Assembly (NCBI GenBank): GCA_021825285.1
Contig: JAKAHW010000071.1
Coordinates: 1-5,598 of the forward strand
DNA: 5,598 nucleotides
Source: a bacterium
Lineage (GTDB): Bacteria; Patescibacteria; Microgenomatia; Levybacterales; GWA1-39-11
Reading direction: 5' to 3'
Part shown: piece after piece, positions 1 to 5,353 of the stretch
Position numbering within the stretch: position 1 is the first letter of the stretch
Layout of the letters: each line of letters begins with the position of its first letter
Notes under the pieces: model-generated
The model's database searches: none
What the model saw: the letters and a program-made list of their open reading frames with translations, nothing else
Told to the model about the DNA's origin: nothing
Translations under genes and position numbers: made by a program

Positions 1-687
1 AGGTTGTATTTGATGTTTCTTGGCCCGTTCAGCCAGGGAGGGGATTTCAGAGATTCCGGAATTGAAGGAATGAACCGTTATGTCAGAAGAGTTTGGAGGC
101 TGCTTTCTTCTAATCCTGTCAATGAAACTATAGATATGGAATCTTTAAAGATAATGCACAAGACAATTAAAGAAGTAACAGAAGATATAAAAGATTTCAA
201 ATACAACACGGCTATTGCTCATCTTATGGAGTGGTACAACTTTTTGGTTGATAGGAAGGTTACACGCGAAGAGATAGAGGTTTATTTGAAGCTTTTGGCT
301 CCTTTTGCTCCCCACATGACGGAAGAAATTTGGTTCAGTAGCTCTCGGGGTCCTGTCGCTTCGCACTCCCGTCCGACGTCCTCATCTGCTTCGCCTGATT
401 CCGGGCGCTCGTCGGGGGTCCCCCGCTCCGCGTCACCCCTTGGCTCAATTCATCTGGAAAGCTGGCCAACTTTTGATCAGAAATACTTGGTGGAGGATAA
501 TGTGACTGTTGTTATTCAAGTCAACGGGAAAAAGAGGGGAGAGGTAACAGTTGAAAGTTCCCAAGTTTCAAACCAAACAAGAGTGGAGGAAGCCGCAAAA
601 CTTGCAGCTTCAAATTATCTTCAGGAGAAAGAAATCCGAAAAGTTATTTATGTCCCGGGAAAAATCATAAACTTTGTGGTAAGCTAA
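1..687 (+). CDS. leuS: Leucyl-tRNA synthetase, C-terminal part (5' end outside window)
   Basis: This is the end of a class I leucyl-tRNA synthetase, the cytoplasmic enzyme that charges tRNA-Leu. The reading frame is open from base 1 and 228 residues are visible. The fragment starts with the MFLGPFSQGGDFRDSGIEG segment, which in LeuRS lies a little after the KMSKS loop. An RVWRLL helix and the helical anticodon-binding domain follow, ending in LAPFAPHMTEEIW. The C-terminal domain runs from about residue 167 (VVIQVNGKKRGEV) to KVIYVPGKIINFVVS, a typical bacterial LeuRS ending. The catalytic core and editing domain are upstream and not visible. The oddity is a Ser/Pro/Arg-rich stretch at about residues 113-147, where relatives go almost directly from EEIW to a SIHLESWP-like segment. 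It is described as a separate feature. The gene is 7 bp from comEA with no terminator between, so they are probably co-transcribed. Confidence 0.96.
   Translation, partial: RLYLMFLGPFSQGGDFRDSGIEGMNRYVRRVWRLLSSNPVNETIDMESLKIMHKTIKEVTEDIKDFKYNTAIAHLMEWYNFLVDRKVTREEIEVYLKLLAPFAPHMTEEIWFSSSRGPVASHSRPTSSSASPDSGRSSGVPRSASPLGSIHLESWPTFDQKYLVEDNVTVVIQVNGKKRGEVTVESSQVSNQTRVEEAAKLAASNYLQEKEIRKVIYVPGKIINFVVS
337..438 (+). repeat. GC-rich palindromic in-frame insert inside leuS
   Basis: By hand count bases 341-440 are 71% G+C, well above the AT-rich flanks, and they encode a low-complexity Ser/Pro/Arg/Gly peptide. The insert lies in the linker between the anticodon-binding and C-terminal domains of LeuRS. 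The DNA can fold on itself: GGGGT (347-351) with ACCCC (435-439), CCGACG (373-378) with CGTCGG (410-415), and CGCC (392-395) with GGCG (404-407). It also holds the interrupted palindrome GGGGGTCCCCC (414-424) and two copies of GCTTCGC exactly 30 bp apart (358 and 388). Boundaries are approximate, judged from where LeuRS-like sequence stops and resumes. The pattern recalls the Rickettsia palindromic elements that sit in-frame in protein genes. Membership in a repeat family is inferred, since only one copy is in this window. Confidence 0.6.
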
Positions 688-694
688 GTTTTGT

Positions 695-1300
695 ATGGAA
701 GATCTTCCTTCCGTTATTGAAAAAGTAAAAGCTTTTGCCAAGCAAAATCCTCTAGTCGTTCTCCTTTTTTCAGCCGGAATTGTTCTATTGCTTATTGGTT
801 TGATACAGTTCTTCGGACAGCAAAAGGCAAGCGTTGATTTTAAATCAGGAGAAAATGTTGCTCGAGAGTCCGGTTCGTCTTCTCAAATTTTCGTTGACGT
901 TTCGGGGCAGGTGATGAAGCCCGGCGTTTACAATTTGAAGGGGGATGCAAGAATACAAGAAGCTTTGGTTGCCGCAGGTGGATTATCAAGCGATGCAGAC
1001 AGGGAGTACGTGTCAAAATACATGAATTTGGCGCAAAAAGTGACAGACGGAATGAAGCTTTATGTCCCTAAGGTTTCCGAAAACATGAAAGGAAGTGCCA
1101 TTGCCGGAACAAATCAGGCAGGTTTGATTAGCATAAACTCAGGTAGTTTAAGCGATTTAGATAAACTTTCAGGAGTAGGACCGGTTACGGCACAGAGAAT
1201 AATTGACGGCCGTCCATATGCGAGTCTTGATGAGCTAGTCAGCAAAAAAGCAATAAATTCAAGCGTTTTCACGAAAATAAAAGACCAGATTAGTTTATGA
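695..1300 (+). CDS. comEA: ComEA-like competence DNA receptor (SLBB + helix-hairpin-helix)
   Basis: This 201-residue membrane-anchored protein probably binds double-stranded DNA outside the cytoplasmic membrane and hands it to the ComEC channel. A single hydrophobic helix at about residues 20-40 (VVLLFSAGIVLLLIGLIQFF) anchors it after a short N-terminus. A polar linker leads to an SLBB domain at about 65-127 (IFVDVSGQVMKPGVYNL ... AGGL ... LYVPKV). The C-terminal DNA-binding module at about 145-200 has the ComEA pattern ISINSGSLSDLDKLSGVGP and TAQRIIDGRPYASLDELV, with the GVGP hairpin at 160-163. Length and domain order match ComEA of Gram-positive-type systems. The ATG at 695 is 7 bp after the leuS stop and has no clear Shine-Dalgarno sequence. 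The position directly before comEC supports the assignment. The TGA stop overlaps the first bases of a short repeat that recurs near the end of comEC. Confidence 0.92.
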   Translation: MEDLPSVIEKVKAFAKQNPLVVLLFSAGIVLLLIGLIQFFGQQKASVDFKSGENVARESGSSSQIFVDVSGQVMKPGVYNLKGDARIQEALVAAGGLSSDADREYVSKYMNLAQKVTDGMKLYVPKVSENMKGSAIAGTNQAGLISINSGSLSDLDKLSGVGPVTAQRIIDGRPYASLDELVSKKAINSSVFTKIKDQISL

Positions 1301-1340
1301 TTCAAGAATAAAGATTCATGATTCATGAATCGTAAATCTT
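1299..1340 (+). repeat. Short repeat copy 1 plus AT-rich palindrome in the comEA-comEC gap
   Basis: Bases 1299-1318 are identical over 20 bp to bases 2554-2573 near the 3' end of comEC. The copy starts on the last two bases of the comEA TGA stop. It runs into an imperfect 30-bp palindrome at 1311-1340. There AAGATT pairs with AATCTT, and the perfect 12-bp palindrome GATTCATGAATC (1320-1331) forms the centre, with one mismatch and one G-T pair. No T-run follows, so it does not look like a rho-independent terminator. It ends 3 bp before the comEC start codon, so an RNA hairpin here could affect comEC translation. That effect is inference. Confidence 0.7.
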
Positions 1341-1343
1341 AAA

Positions 1344-2618
1344 ATGTTAAGAACTTTCTTCTTCCTCTCCGTTTTGGTCTTAATTCTTTCGGCTAGGTTT
1401 GCGTTTTTTTACCAGAATAAAATTGAGTACAGGGTCGGTGACCGAGTGGAATTTGACTATACTTTTTTAAAAGAGCCTTGGATTATGTTTGGGAAACAAA
1501 TTTTCACAGTCTCAAACATAAAGATTTATGCGCCAGATGAGCCAGCTCTTCATTATGGAGATAAAGTTCGAATTATTGGTGAAGTAGAGGAGGAGCATTT
1601 TAAAAATGCCAAAGGAAATGAAATAGTACAGCTTGCGATAAGGCATCCGGAGGTCAAGCTTTCGGAAAAAGTATTTGGGCTTTCCTTTATTTCTCACATG
1701 CGCGACAGGATAAATGCCTCGTTTAACCGGAGCTTGAACAGGGATGATGCTTCGCTTCTTATGGGAATTGTTTTTGGGATAAGGCAGGATATGGATAAGA
1801 GTTTTTCTCTTGCGCTCAGAAATACGGGGGTTTTGCATGTTGTAGCAGCATCCGGCGCAAATGTCTCGATGGTTGGAGGATTTTTGCTCGCCGTATTTGC
1901 CTTGTTTTTAAAGAGGCAGTGGGCGATTGCATCCGCATGTTTTGCCATCATTTTTTACGCCGTTTTTTCCGGTCTCGATCCGTCAATTGTACGCGCTTCA
2001 GTCATGGCTGTTTTTGCCTATTCTGCCGGTGTTTTTGGCAGGCAAAATACACCTCTGATAACTTTATCTATTGCTGCGTTTTTAATGCTCTTTTACAACC
2101 CGGAGTTGTTATCCGATGCCGGTTTTCAGCTTTCATATGCTTCAACTCTCGGTATCCTATATATAAAGCCTGTATTTAGCAGGCTTCCAAAGAGTTTGAC
2201 AGCAATAACTGAAGATTTTACGACAACTTTTGCCGCACAATTAGCCTCACTTCCAATTTTGGTTATCACTTTTTCTGTCTTTTCGCCAATTTCTGTTTTG
2301 GTAAACCTTTTGGTTCTTTGGACTGTTCCTTTGCTTATGATAGGAGGAGGCCTGGCTTCAATTTTTGCTCTTTTAAACCCGGTTTTAGCTCAGCCTTTCC
2401 TTTATCTGTCTCTTCCGTTGCTTTGGTTTTTTGAAAAGGTTGTTATTCTTGGAAATCAAATAGCCAAACCTATTGAATTAAATTCCATCCCGTTAAGTCT
2501 AGTCCTCGGTTACTATTTTGTTTTAGTAAGTCTGGTTTTATTAATTCAAAAGAGATTCAAGAATAAAGATTCAAGAATTATGACTGGTAAGCAAGGCTTT
2601 TCTTCGGATAAATCATGA
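1344..2618 (+). CDS. comEC: ComEC/Rec2-family DNA uptake channel (OB-fold and Competence domains, no MBL domain)
   Basis: This 424-residue polytopic membrane protein should form the pore that carries single-stranded DNA across the cytoplasmic membrane. One hydrophobic helix (about 3-22) precedes a soluble OB-like region (about 28-108, DUF4131-like, with YGDKVRIIGEVEEE). The multi-helix Competence domain covers about 115-401. Recognisable family blocks are GIVFGIRQDM (141-150), TGVLHVVAASGANVS (161-175, usually TGLLHLLAISGLHVS), GLDPSIVRASVMA (210-222), NPELLSDAGFQLSYASTLGI (252-271) and FAAQLASLPILV (296-307). Full ComEC proteins carry a C-terminal metallo-beta-lactamase domain. Here that domain is the next gene, which overlaps this stop by ATGA. 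The polar tail after 401 (KRFKNKDS onward) is partly encoded by a repeat copy. The ATG at 1344 is the only good start after an in-frame stop at 1326, and it has no Shine-Dalgarno sequence. Confidence 0.93.
   Translation: MLRTFFFLSVLVLILSARFAFFYQNKIEYRVGDRVEFDYTFLKEPWIMFGKQIFTVSNIKIYAPDEPALHYGDKVRIIGEVEEEHFKNAKGNEIVQLAIRHPEVKLSEKVFGLSFISHMRDRINASFNRSLNRDDASLLMGIVFGIRQDMDKSFSLALRNTGVLHVVAASGANVSMVGGFLLAVFALFLKRQWAIASACFAIIFYAVFSGLDPSIVRASVMAVFAYSAGVFGRQNTPLITLSIAAFLMLFYNPELLSDAGFQLSYASTLGILYIKPVFSRLPKSLTAITEDFTTTFAAQLASLPILVITFSVFSPISVLVNLLVLWTVPLLMIGGGLASIFALLNPVLAQPFLYLSLPLLWFFEKVVILGNQIAKPIELNSIPLSLVLGYYFVLVSLVLLIQKRFKNKDSRIMTGKQGFSSDKS
2554..2573 (+). repeat. Short repeat copy 2, inside the 3' end of comEC
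   Basis: This is an exact 20-bp copy of bases 1299-1318. Here it is translated and gives the FKNKDS part of the polar ComEC tail. In copy 1 the same frame would also read FKNKDS, but it lies after the comEA stop. Partial further repeats of ATTCAA/ATTCAAGAA surround it (about 2543-2580), so the region is locally repetitive. Confidence 0.8.
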
Positions 2619-3472
2619 ACCATAAATTAGTAATTATCACTTTTTCCTTATCGATTGTTGTTTTGTTTGGCTTATTTTTATTTCAGCAAAGCAAATTCAA
2701 TGACGGGAAATTGCATATTGTTTTTTGCAACGTAGGGCAGGGGGATGCAATTTTTATGAGAACCCCATATGGTGCCGACATTTTGGTTGATGGCGGACCG
2801 GACGACAAAGTCTTAAATTGTCTATCGGCTCACATGCCTTTTTGGGATCGTGATCTGGAGCTTGTCTTTGCGACACATCCAGATGCAGATCATATCACTG
2901 GGCTTCTGAGTGTTCTTAAAAATTATAAAGTAATGTCTTTTGATGCTTCGGGTAAAAACAGGGGAACAAAAGTATTTAAAACAATAGAAGAGGAAATTAA
3001 TCAGGAGAAGGTGCCCGAAAGGACTGTTTTCTCAGATGATAAATTCCAACTTTCCGACGGCGTAGCCATCAAGGAATTATGGCCTACTCGAGATTTTGCT
3101 TCGGCAAACCAGAATTCAAACGACACAAACAGCTTCTCTCTAGTTCAATTAGTATCATTTGGGAAGTTTAATATGCTTCTCACGGGAGATGTTGAAGCAG
3201 GAATTTTAGATAAGCTGTTCGATTCAAGTTTGACGCTAAGTATTCTAAAACTTCCTCATCACGGATCAAAGACAGGAGTGGATGACAAAACATTCGAGCT
3301 CTTAAAACCCGCCTTGAGCATCGTTTCTGCCGGTAAAAAGAATAAATATCACCATCCGAGCCCCGAAGTTCTGAGTTTGCTTAAAAAATATAACCTGCAG
3401 TACAAAAGGACAGATATGGATGGAGAAATCGAGATCGTCACAGATGGGGTAGAGACAAAAGTAGTTAATTAA
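2615..3472 (+). CDS. Membrane-anchored metallo-beta-lactamase protein, ComEC C-terminal domain equivalent
   Basis: This 285-residue protein matches the metallo-beta-lactamase domain found at the C-terminus of one-piece ComEC, thought to degrade or process the non-transported DNA strand outside the membrane. An N-terminal hydrophobic helix (about 5-24) would anchor it. The fold motifs appear in order: NVGQGDA (39-45; the family usually has DVGQGDA), ILVDGG (56-61), the metal-binding THPDADH (87-93; H88, D90, D92, H93), LLTGD with D192, LPHHGSKTG (213-221), and SAGKKNKYHHPSPEVL (238-253), equivalent to the usual GxNNRYGHPHPEVL. Predicted metal ligands are therefore intact. Its ATG overlaps the comEC stop (ATGA), indicating translational coupling and probable partnership with the channel protein. 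Hydrolysis of DNA is inferred from the family. A general MBL hydrolase is the alternative but fits the context less well. Confidence 0.9.
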   Translation: MNHKLVIITFSLSIVVLFGLFLFQQSKFNDGKLHIVFCNVGQGDAIFMRTPYGADILVDGGPDDKVLNCLSAHMPFWDRDLELVFATHPDADHITGLLSVLKNYKVMSFDASGKNRGTKVFKTIEEEINQEKVPERTVFSDDKFQLSDGVAIKELWPTRDFASANQNSNDTNSFSLVQLVSFGKFNMLLTGDVEAGILDKLFDSSLTLSILKLPHHGSKTGVDDKTFELLKPALSIVSAGKKNKYHHPSPEVLSLLKKYNLQYKRTDMDGEIEIVTDGVETKVVN

Positions 3473-3474
3473 CT
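3463..3474. other. Perfect 12-bp palindrome forming both stop codons of convergent genes
   Basis: AGTTAATTAACT reads the same on both strands. It holds the TAA of the MBL gene (+, 3470-3472) and the TAA of the HAD gene (-, 3467-3465), so the convergent reading frames overlap by 8 bp and both proteins end in Val-Asn. There is no intergenic space, GC-rich hairpin or T-run here, so no intrinsic terminator is visible for either gene and the transcripts are expected to overlap. Confidence 0.85.
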
Positions 3475-4280
3475 TTAAAGCTGTGGATGAATTCAAGAAC
3501 TCCCTTATCGCAGGCTGCGTCGGTAAAAATAACAGGGAAGTTGAAGTTTTTACCCTTAAGCTGATCTTTTTCTCCTACAAAAATCATTTCGATAGGTGTT
3601 TTGGTTGAATTTATTTCTTCTGCCATTTCGACATCCGAAGCTGAATCTCCAAAAATCCTATAAATTTCAGGCTTTATTCCTTTTGAGTCTATCCATTTTG
3701 CAACTTGTCGGGCGGAGTAATGTTTATTCAAGTTTTTGTCACGGATATTTGTCGCGATGCGGTCAACATGGACTTCAAGCTTTTCACCCTGATCATACTT
3801 ATCCAAAATTGATCTTAAGGCGTCGGCAAGCCTTGCTTGAATAGGGGCAAAATCTTCCACCCTCATTCCATCCTTCATTTCAATTGAAACCATGGTTTTT
3901 TTATCAGGATCAAAAAAATTTGAATCGGAAAATTCTTCGGCAGCTTTTTTTGCCTCAGATATTATTTCTTGAGGGATTGATATGCTTCTGTCGATTTCGC
4001 TTTTTTCTGTGCCGTTATCCCAAACCATAAATGTGCCTCCAAACTCCCCTGAAACGTAAAAATTGTTTAGAAAAACCGGATTCTTGATCCCTGACTCTAT
4101 GAGAGGAGTAACTCGGTCTAATATCCAGGAAAGAGCACGACCGGTGACCAGCGCTACAAAATCACCATTTTCTAATCTTTGGACAATAAAGTCGGTTATC
4201 TCTTTTTCTTCAACGTGCTTTGTTTCCGGGTTGGTGATGACGCCGTCTATGTCAAAAAGCCAGGCTGTTTTTGTATCCAT
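3465..4280 (-). CDS. HAD-superfamily phosphatase (Cof / sucrose-phosphatase-like, type IIB)
   Basis: This is a soluble phosphatase of the haloacid dehalogenase superfamily, probably acting on a small phosphorylated metabolite such as a sugar phosphate. Residues are numbered from the ATG at 4286. Motif I is FDIDGVIT, with nucleophile D12 and acid/base D14. Motif II is VTGR (47-50). A cap region spans roughly 85-180. A likely motif III lysine is in LNKHYSARQ (K188), and motif IV is FGDSASDVEMAEE, with D214 and D218. The order and the cap between motifs II and III suggest class IIB. The substrate cannot be told. I prefer the ATG at 4280 (271 residues). A consensus extended -10 ends at 4288, which would put the RNA 5' end at about 4280-4283, after the ATG at 4286. 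The alternative start adds only two residues. The gene is convergent with the MBL gene and divergent from the receiver operon. Confidence 0.88.
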   Translation of the reverse strand: MDTKTAWLFDIDGVITNPETKHVEEKEITDFIVQRLENGDFVALVTGRALSWILDRVTPLIESGIKNPVFLNNFYVSGEFGGTFMVWDNGTEKSEIDRSISIPQEIISEAKKAAEEFSDSNFFDPDKKTMVSIEMKDGMRVEDFAPIQARLADALRSILDKYDQGEKLEVHVDRIATNIRDKNLNKHYSARQVAKWIDSKGIKPEIYRIFGDSASDVEMAEEINSTKTPIEMIFVGEKDQLKGKNFNFPVIFTDAACDKGVLEFIHSFKVN

Positions 4281-4287
4281 AAACATA

Positions 4288-4317
4288 ATTATAGCAGTTG
4301 GTGATTACTGCTTGCAT
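4288..4317 (-). promoter_or_regulatory. Promoter of the HAD gene, extended -10, probably leaderless
   Basis: On the minus strand TGCTATAAT (4296-4288) is a perfect extended -10. A weak -35, ATGCAA (4317-4312), lies 18 bp upstream. Transcription would start at about 4280-4283, essentially at the ATG at 4280, giving a leaderless mRNA. No Shine-Dalgarno sequence is present, which fits. The -10 is seen directly; the start point is inferred. Confidence 0.6.
4293..4312. promoter_or_regulatory. Inverted repeat between divergent promoters, possible operator
   Basis: AGCAGT (4293-4298) and ACTGCT (4307-4312) form a perfect 6-bp inverted repeat separated by 8 bp. The arms overlap the -10 of the HAD promoter on one side and the candidate -35 of the receiver operon on the other. 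A bound dimeric regulator could therefore control both directions. The symmetry is seen; the operator role is inference. Six-bp arms can occur by chance. Confidence 0.35.
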
Positions 4318-4340
4318 TTAGTCAAAAATCTTGTTAATCT
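4312..4340 (+). promoter_or_regulatory. Candidate promoter of the receiver operon
   Basis: TTGCAT (4312-4317), a 17-bp spacer and TAATCT (4335-4340), preceded by TG at 4332-4333 (extended -10), point toward the receiver gene. Transcription would begin near 4347, leaving at most a few bases before the ATG at 4351. Both hexamers match the consensus only partly (3 of 6 each). The -35 hexamer is the same six bases that serve the HAD promoter on the other strand. Confidence 0.35.
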
Positions 4341-4350
4341 TTTCTTAAGC

Positions 4351-4719
4351 ATGGCAAAAAAGATTCTTCTTGTAGATGACGAGCGCGAGACATCATCGGT
4401 GTTTGAAACCGCACTGAAAGCCGGAGGATTTGATGTAACTGTTGCAAATGACGGCAAAAGCGCCCTCAATCTTGTTAAGACCACAAAATTTGACGGAATT
4501 CTTCTTGACCAAATGATGCCTGACCTTTCGGGAAATGAAGTCTTAAAGACGCTTAAAGCAAGCGATGCGACAAAAAACATCCCGGTGGCAATGCTCACCA
4601 ATTTCTCGCACGACGAAATGATAAAAGATGCCTTGAATGCGGGAGCAGCAGATTATATTCTCAAATACCAAATTTCAACCGATGATTTGGTCGAGAAGGC
4701 AAAAAAGCTTGTCGGATAA
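4351..4719 (+). CDS. Stand-alone response regulator receiver (CheY-like)
   Basis: This 122-residue single-domain receiver would take a phosphoryl group from a sensor histidine kinase and signal through protein contact. All family signatures are in place: KKILLVDD at the N-terminus with acidic D9 and D10, phosphoacceptor D53 in ILLDQMMPDLSG, switch residue T83 in AMLTN, and K105 in DYILK. The protein ends at VG after the last helix, so there is no DNA-binding or enzymatic output domain. The ATG at 4351 opens MAKKILLVDDE, a classic receiver start. The longer frame upstream runs through the divergent HAD gene and is not real. No kinase is in the window. The next gene begins 1 bp after this stop, so the two are almost certainly one operon, and the neighbour is the best candidate for a partner or output protein. 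Confidence 0.95.
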   Translation: MAKKILLVDDERETSSVFETALKAGGFDVTVANDGKSALNLVKTTKFDGILLDQMMPDLSGNEVLKTLKASDATKNIPVAMLTNFSHDEMIKDALNAGAADYILKYQISTDDLVEKAKKLVG

Positions 4720-4720
4720 T

Positions 4721-5335
4721 ATGGATTTCAAAAAAGAACTTAGCGAATTAATTAAAAAGCAAATAGTGATATTGGGCCCTGATACGGTCATGGCAAAAGT
4801 CAAAAATGTTTCCGGCCTTGAGGTTTCCTCGGATGGAGAAGTTACCAAGCTTGAAGGAGATCCAAAAGTTGTTCTTGAAAAACTCATTGACGAATTTCTG
4901 GAACTGTCCAACTTAATTGTTAAAAGGACCATGGAGACATTGGAGAGCCCCGAGATACAAAAACCAGAAACACCTAGCGCGCAAGCTGCTTCTGATACGC
5001 CTTCTTCAGCTTCCACTCCTGAGCCTGAAGCTCCAAAGACGGAATTTCCTGTACCTTCAGCAGAGCCAAGAGTTGGAGAAACCGCTCCCACAGGCATGAC
5101 GCTTAATGAAAAACCGTTAGATCCTCCTATGAGTCCTGACGCCAAGATGGATTTGGAAAAAATTGCTACAGAGGTAAATAAAGCTGCTGAACAGGCAGCA
5201 ATGAACCAAGCGCCAGTTGAAGCTCCTGCTTCGCCCGTAAATCCAGTTCCAAATGCCGGAATGCCGGTTTCACCTCTCTCGCAAACGCCACCCGCTTCCC
5301 CAGCTTCTCCTGAAGAAGCAAAACCACAACTTTAA
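4721..5335 (+). CDS. Unrecognised protein: helical N-terminal domain and Pro/Ala/Ser-rich tail
   Basis: I do not recognise this 204-residue protein. Residues 1-75 look folded: a charged helix (about 2-29), a GLEVSSDGEVTKLEGDP turn/strand segment (32-48) and a second amphipathic helix (about 49-75). The rest is low complexity, with 27 prolines in the last 129 residues plus many Ala, Ser and Glu. It is interrupted only by a proline-free stretch at 140-164 that should form one helix (MDLEKIATEVNKAAEQAA). I see no histidine and no cysteine, so it cannot be a histidine phosphotransfer protein. There is no signal peptide or membrane segment. The start at 4721 is 1 bp after the receiver stop, with no good Shine-Dalgarno sequence, suggesting translation by coupling. 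An adaptor or scaffold role with the receiver is inference from context only. The tail uses ordinary codons and the frame is intact, so it is probably a real gene. Confidence 0.8.
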   Translation: MDFKKELSELIKKQIVILGPDTVMAKVKNVSGLEVSSDGEVTKLEGDPKVVLEKLIDEFLELSNLIVKRTMETLESPEIQKPETPSAQAASDTPSSASTPEPEAPKTEFPVPSAEPRVGETAPTGMTLNEKPLDPPMSPDAKMDLEKIATEVNKAAEQAAMNQAPVEAPASPVNPVPNAGMPVSPLSQTPPASPASPEEAKPQL

Positions 5336-5353
5336 TATTATTTTTTCTCTGTA

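Noticed and set aside
330..447. TTGGTTCA (330-337) and TTGGCTCA (440-447) as a target-site duplication around the leuS insert
   Set aside because: The copies are 110 bp apart, not a multiple of three, so simple insertion with this duplication would have broken the reading frame. It would need an extra indel; a chance match is as likely.
1298..1321. TGA readthrough or UGA=Gly recoding at the comEA end
   Set aside because: Readthrough would add only seven residues before another TGA (1319-1321). ComEA is already full length, and comEC also ends normally at TGA.
1512..1951. Minus-strand frames of 108 and 85 codons within comEC
   Set aside because: They overlap each other and lie fully opposite well-conserved ComEC motifs, with no coding features of their own.
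4063..4350. Upstream extension of the receiver reading frame
   Set aside because: It runs antisense through the start of the HAD gene. The receiver family begins at MAKKILLVDDE (4351) and the extension has no similarity to anything expected.
4675..5145. Long minus-strand frame of 156 codons opposite the Pro-rich gene
   Set aside because: It is the antisense image of Pro/Ala/Ser codons (giving Gly/Ser/Ala), with no promoter or start signal. The plus-strand gene is coupled to the receiver and explains the region.
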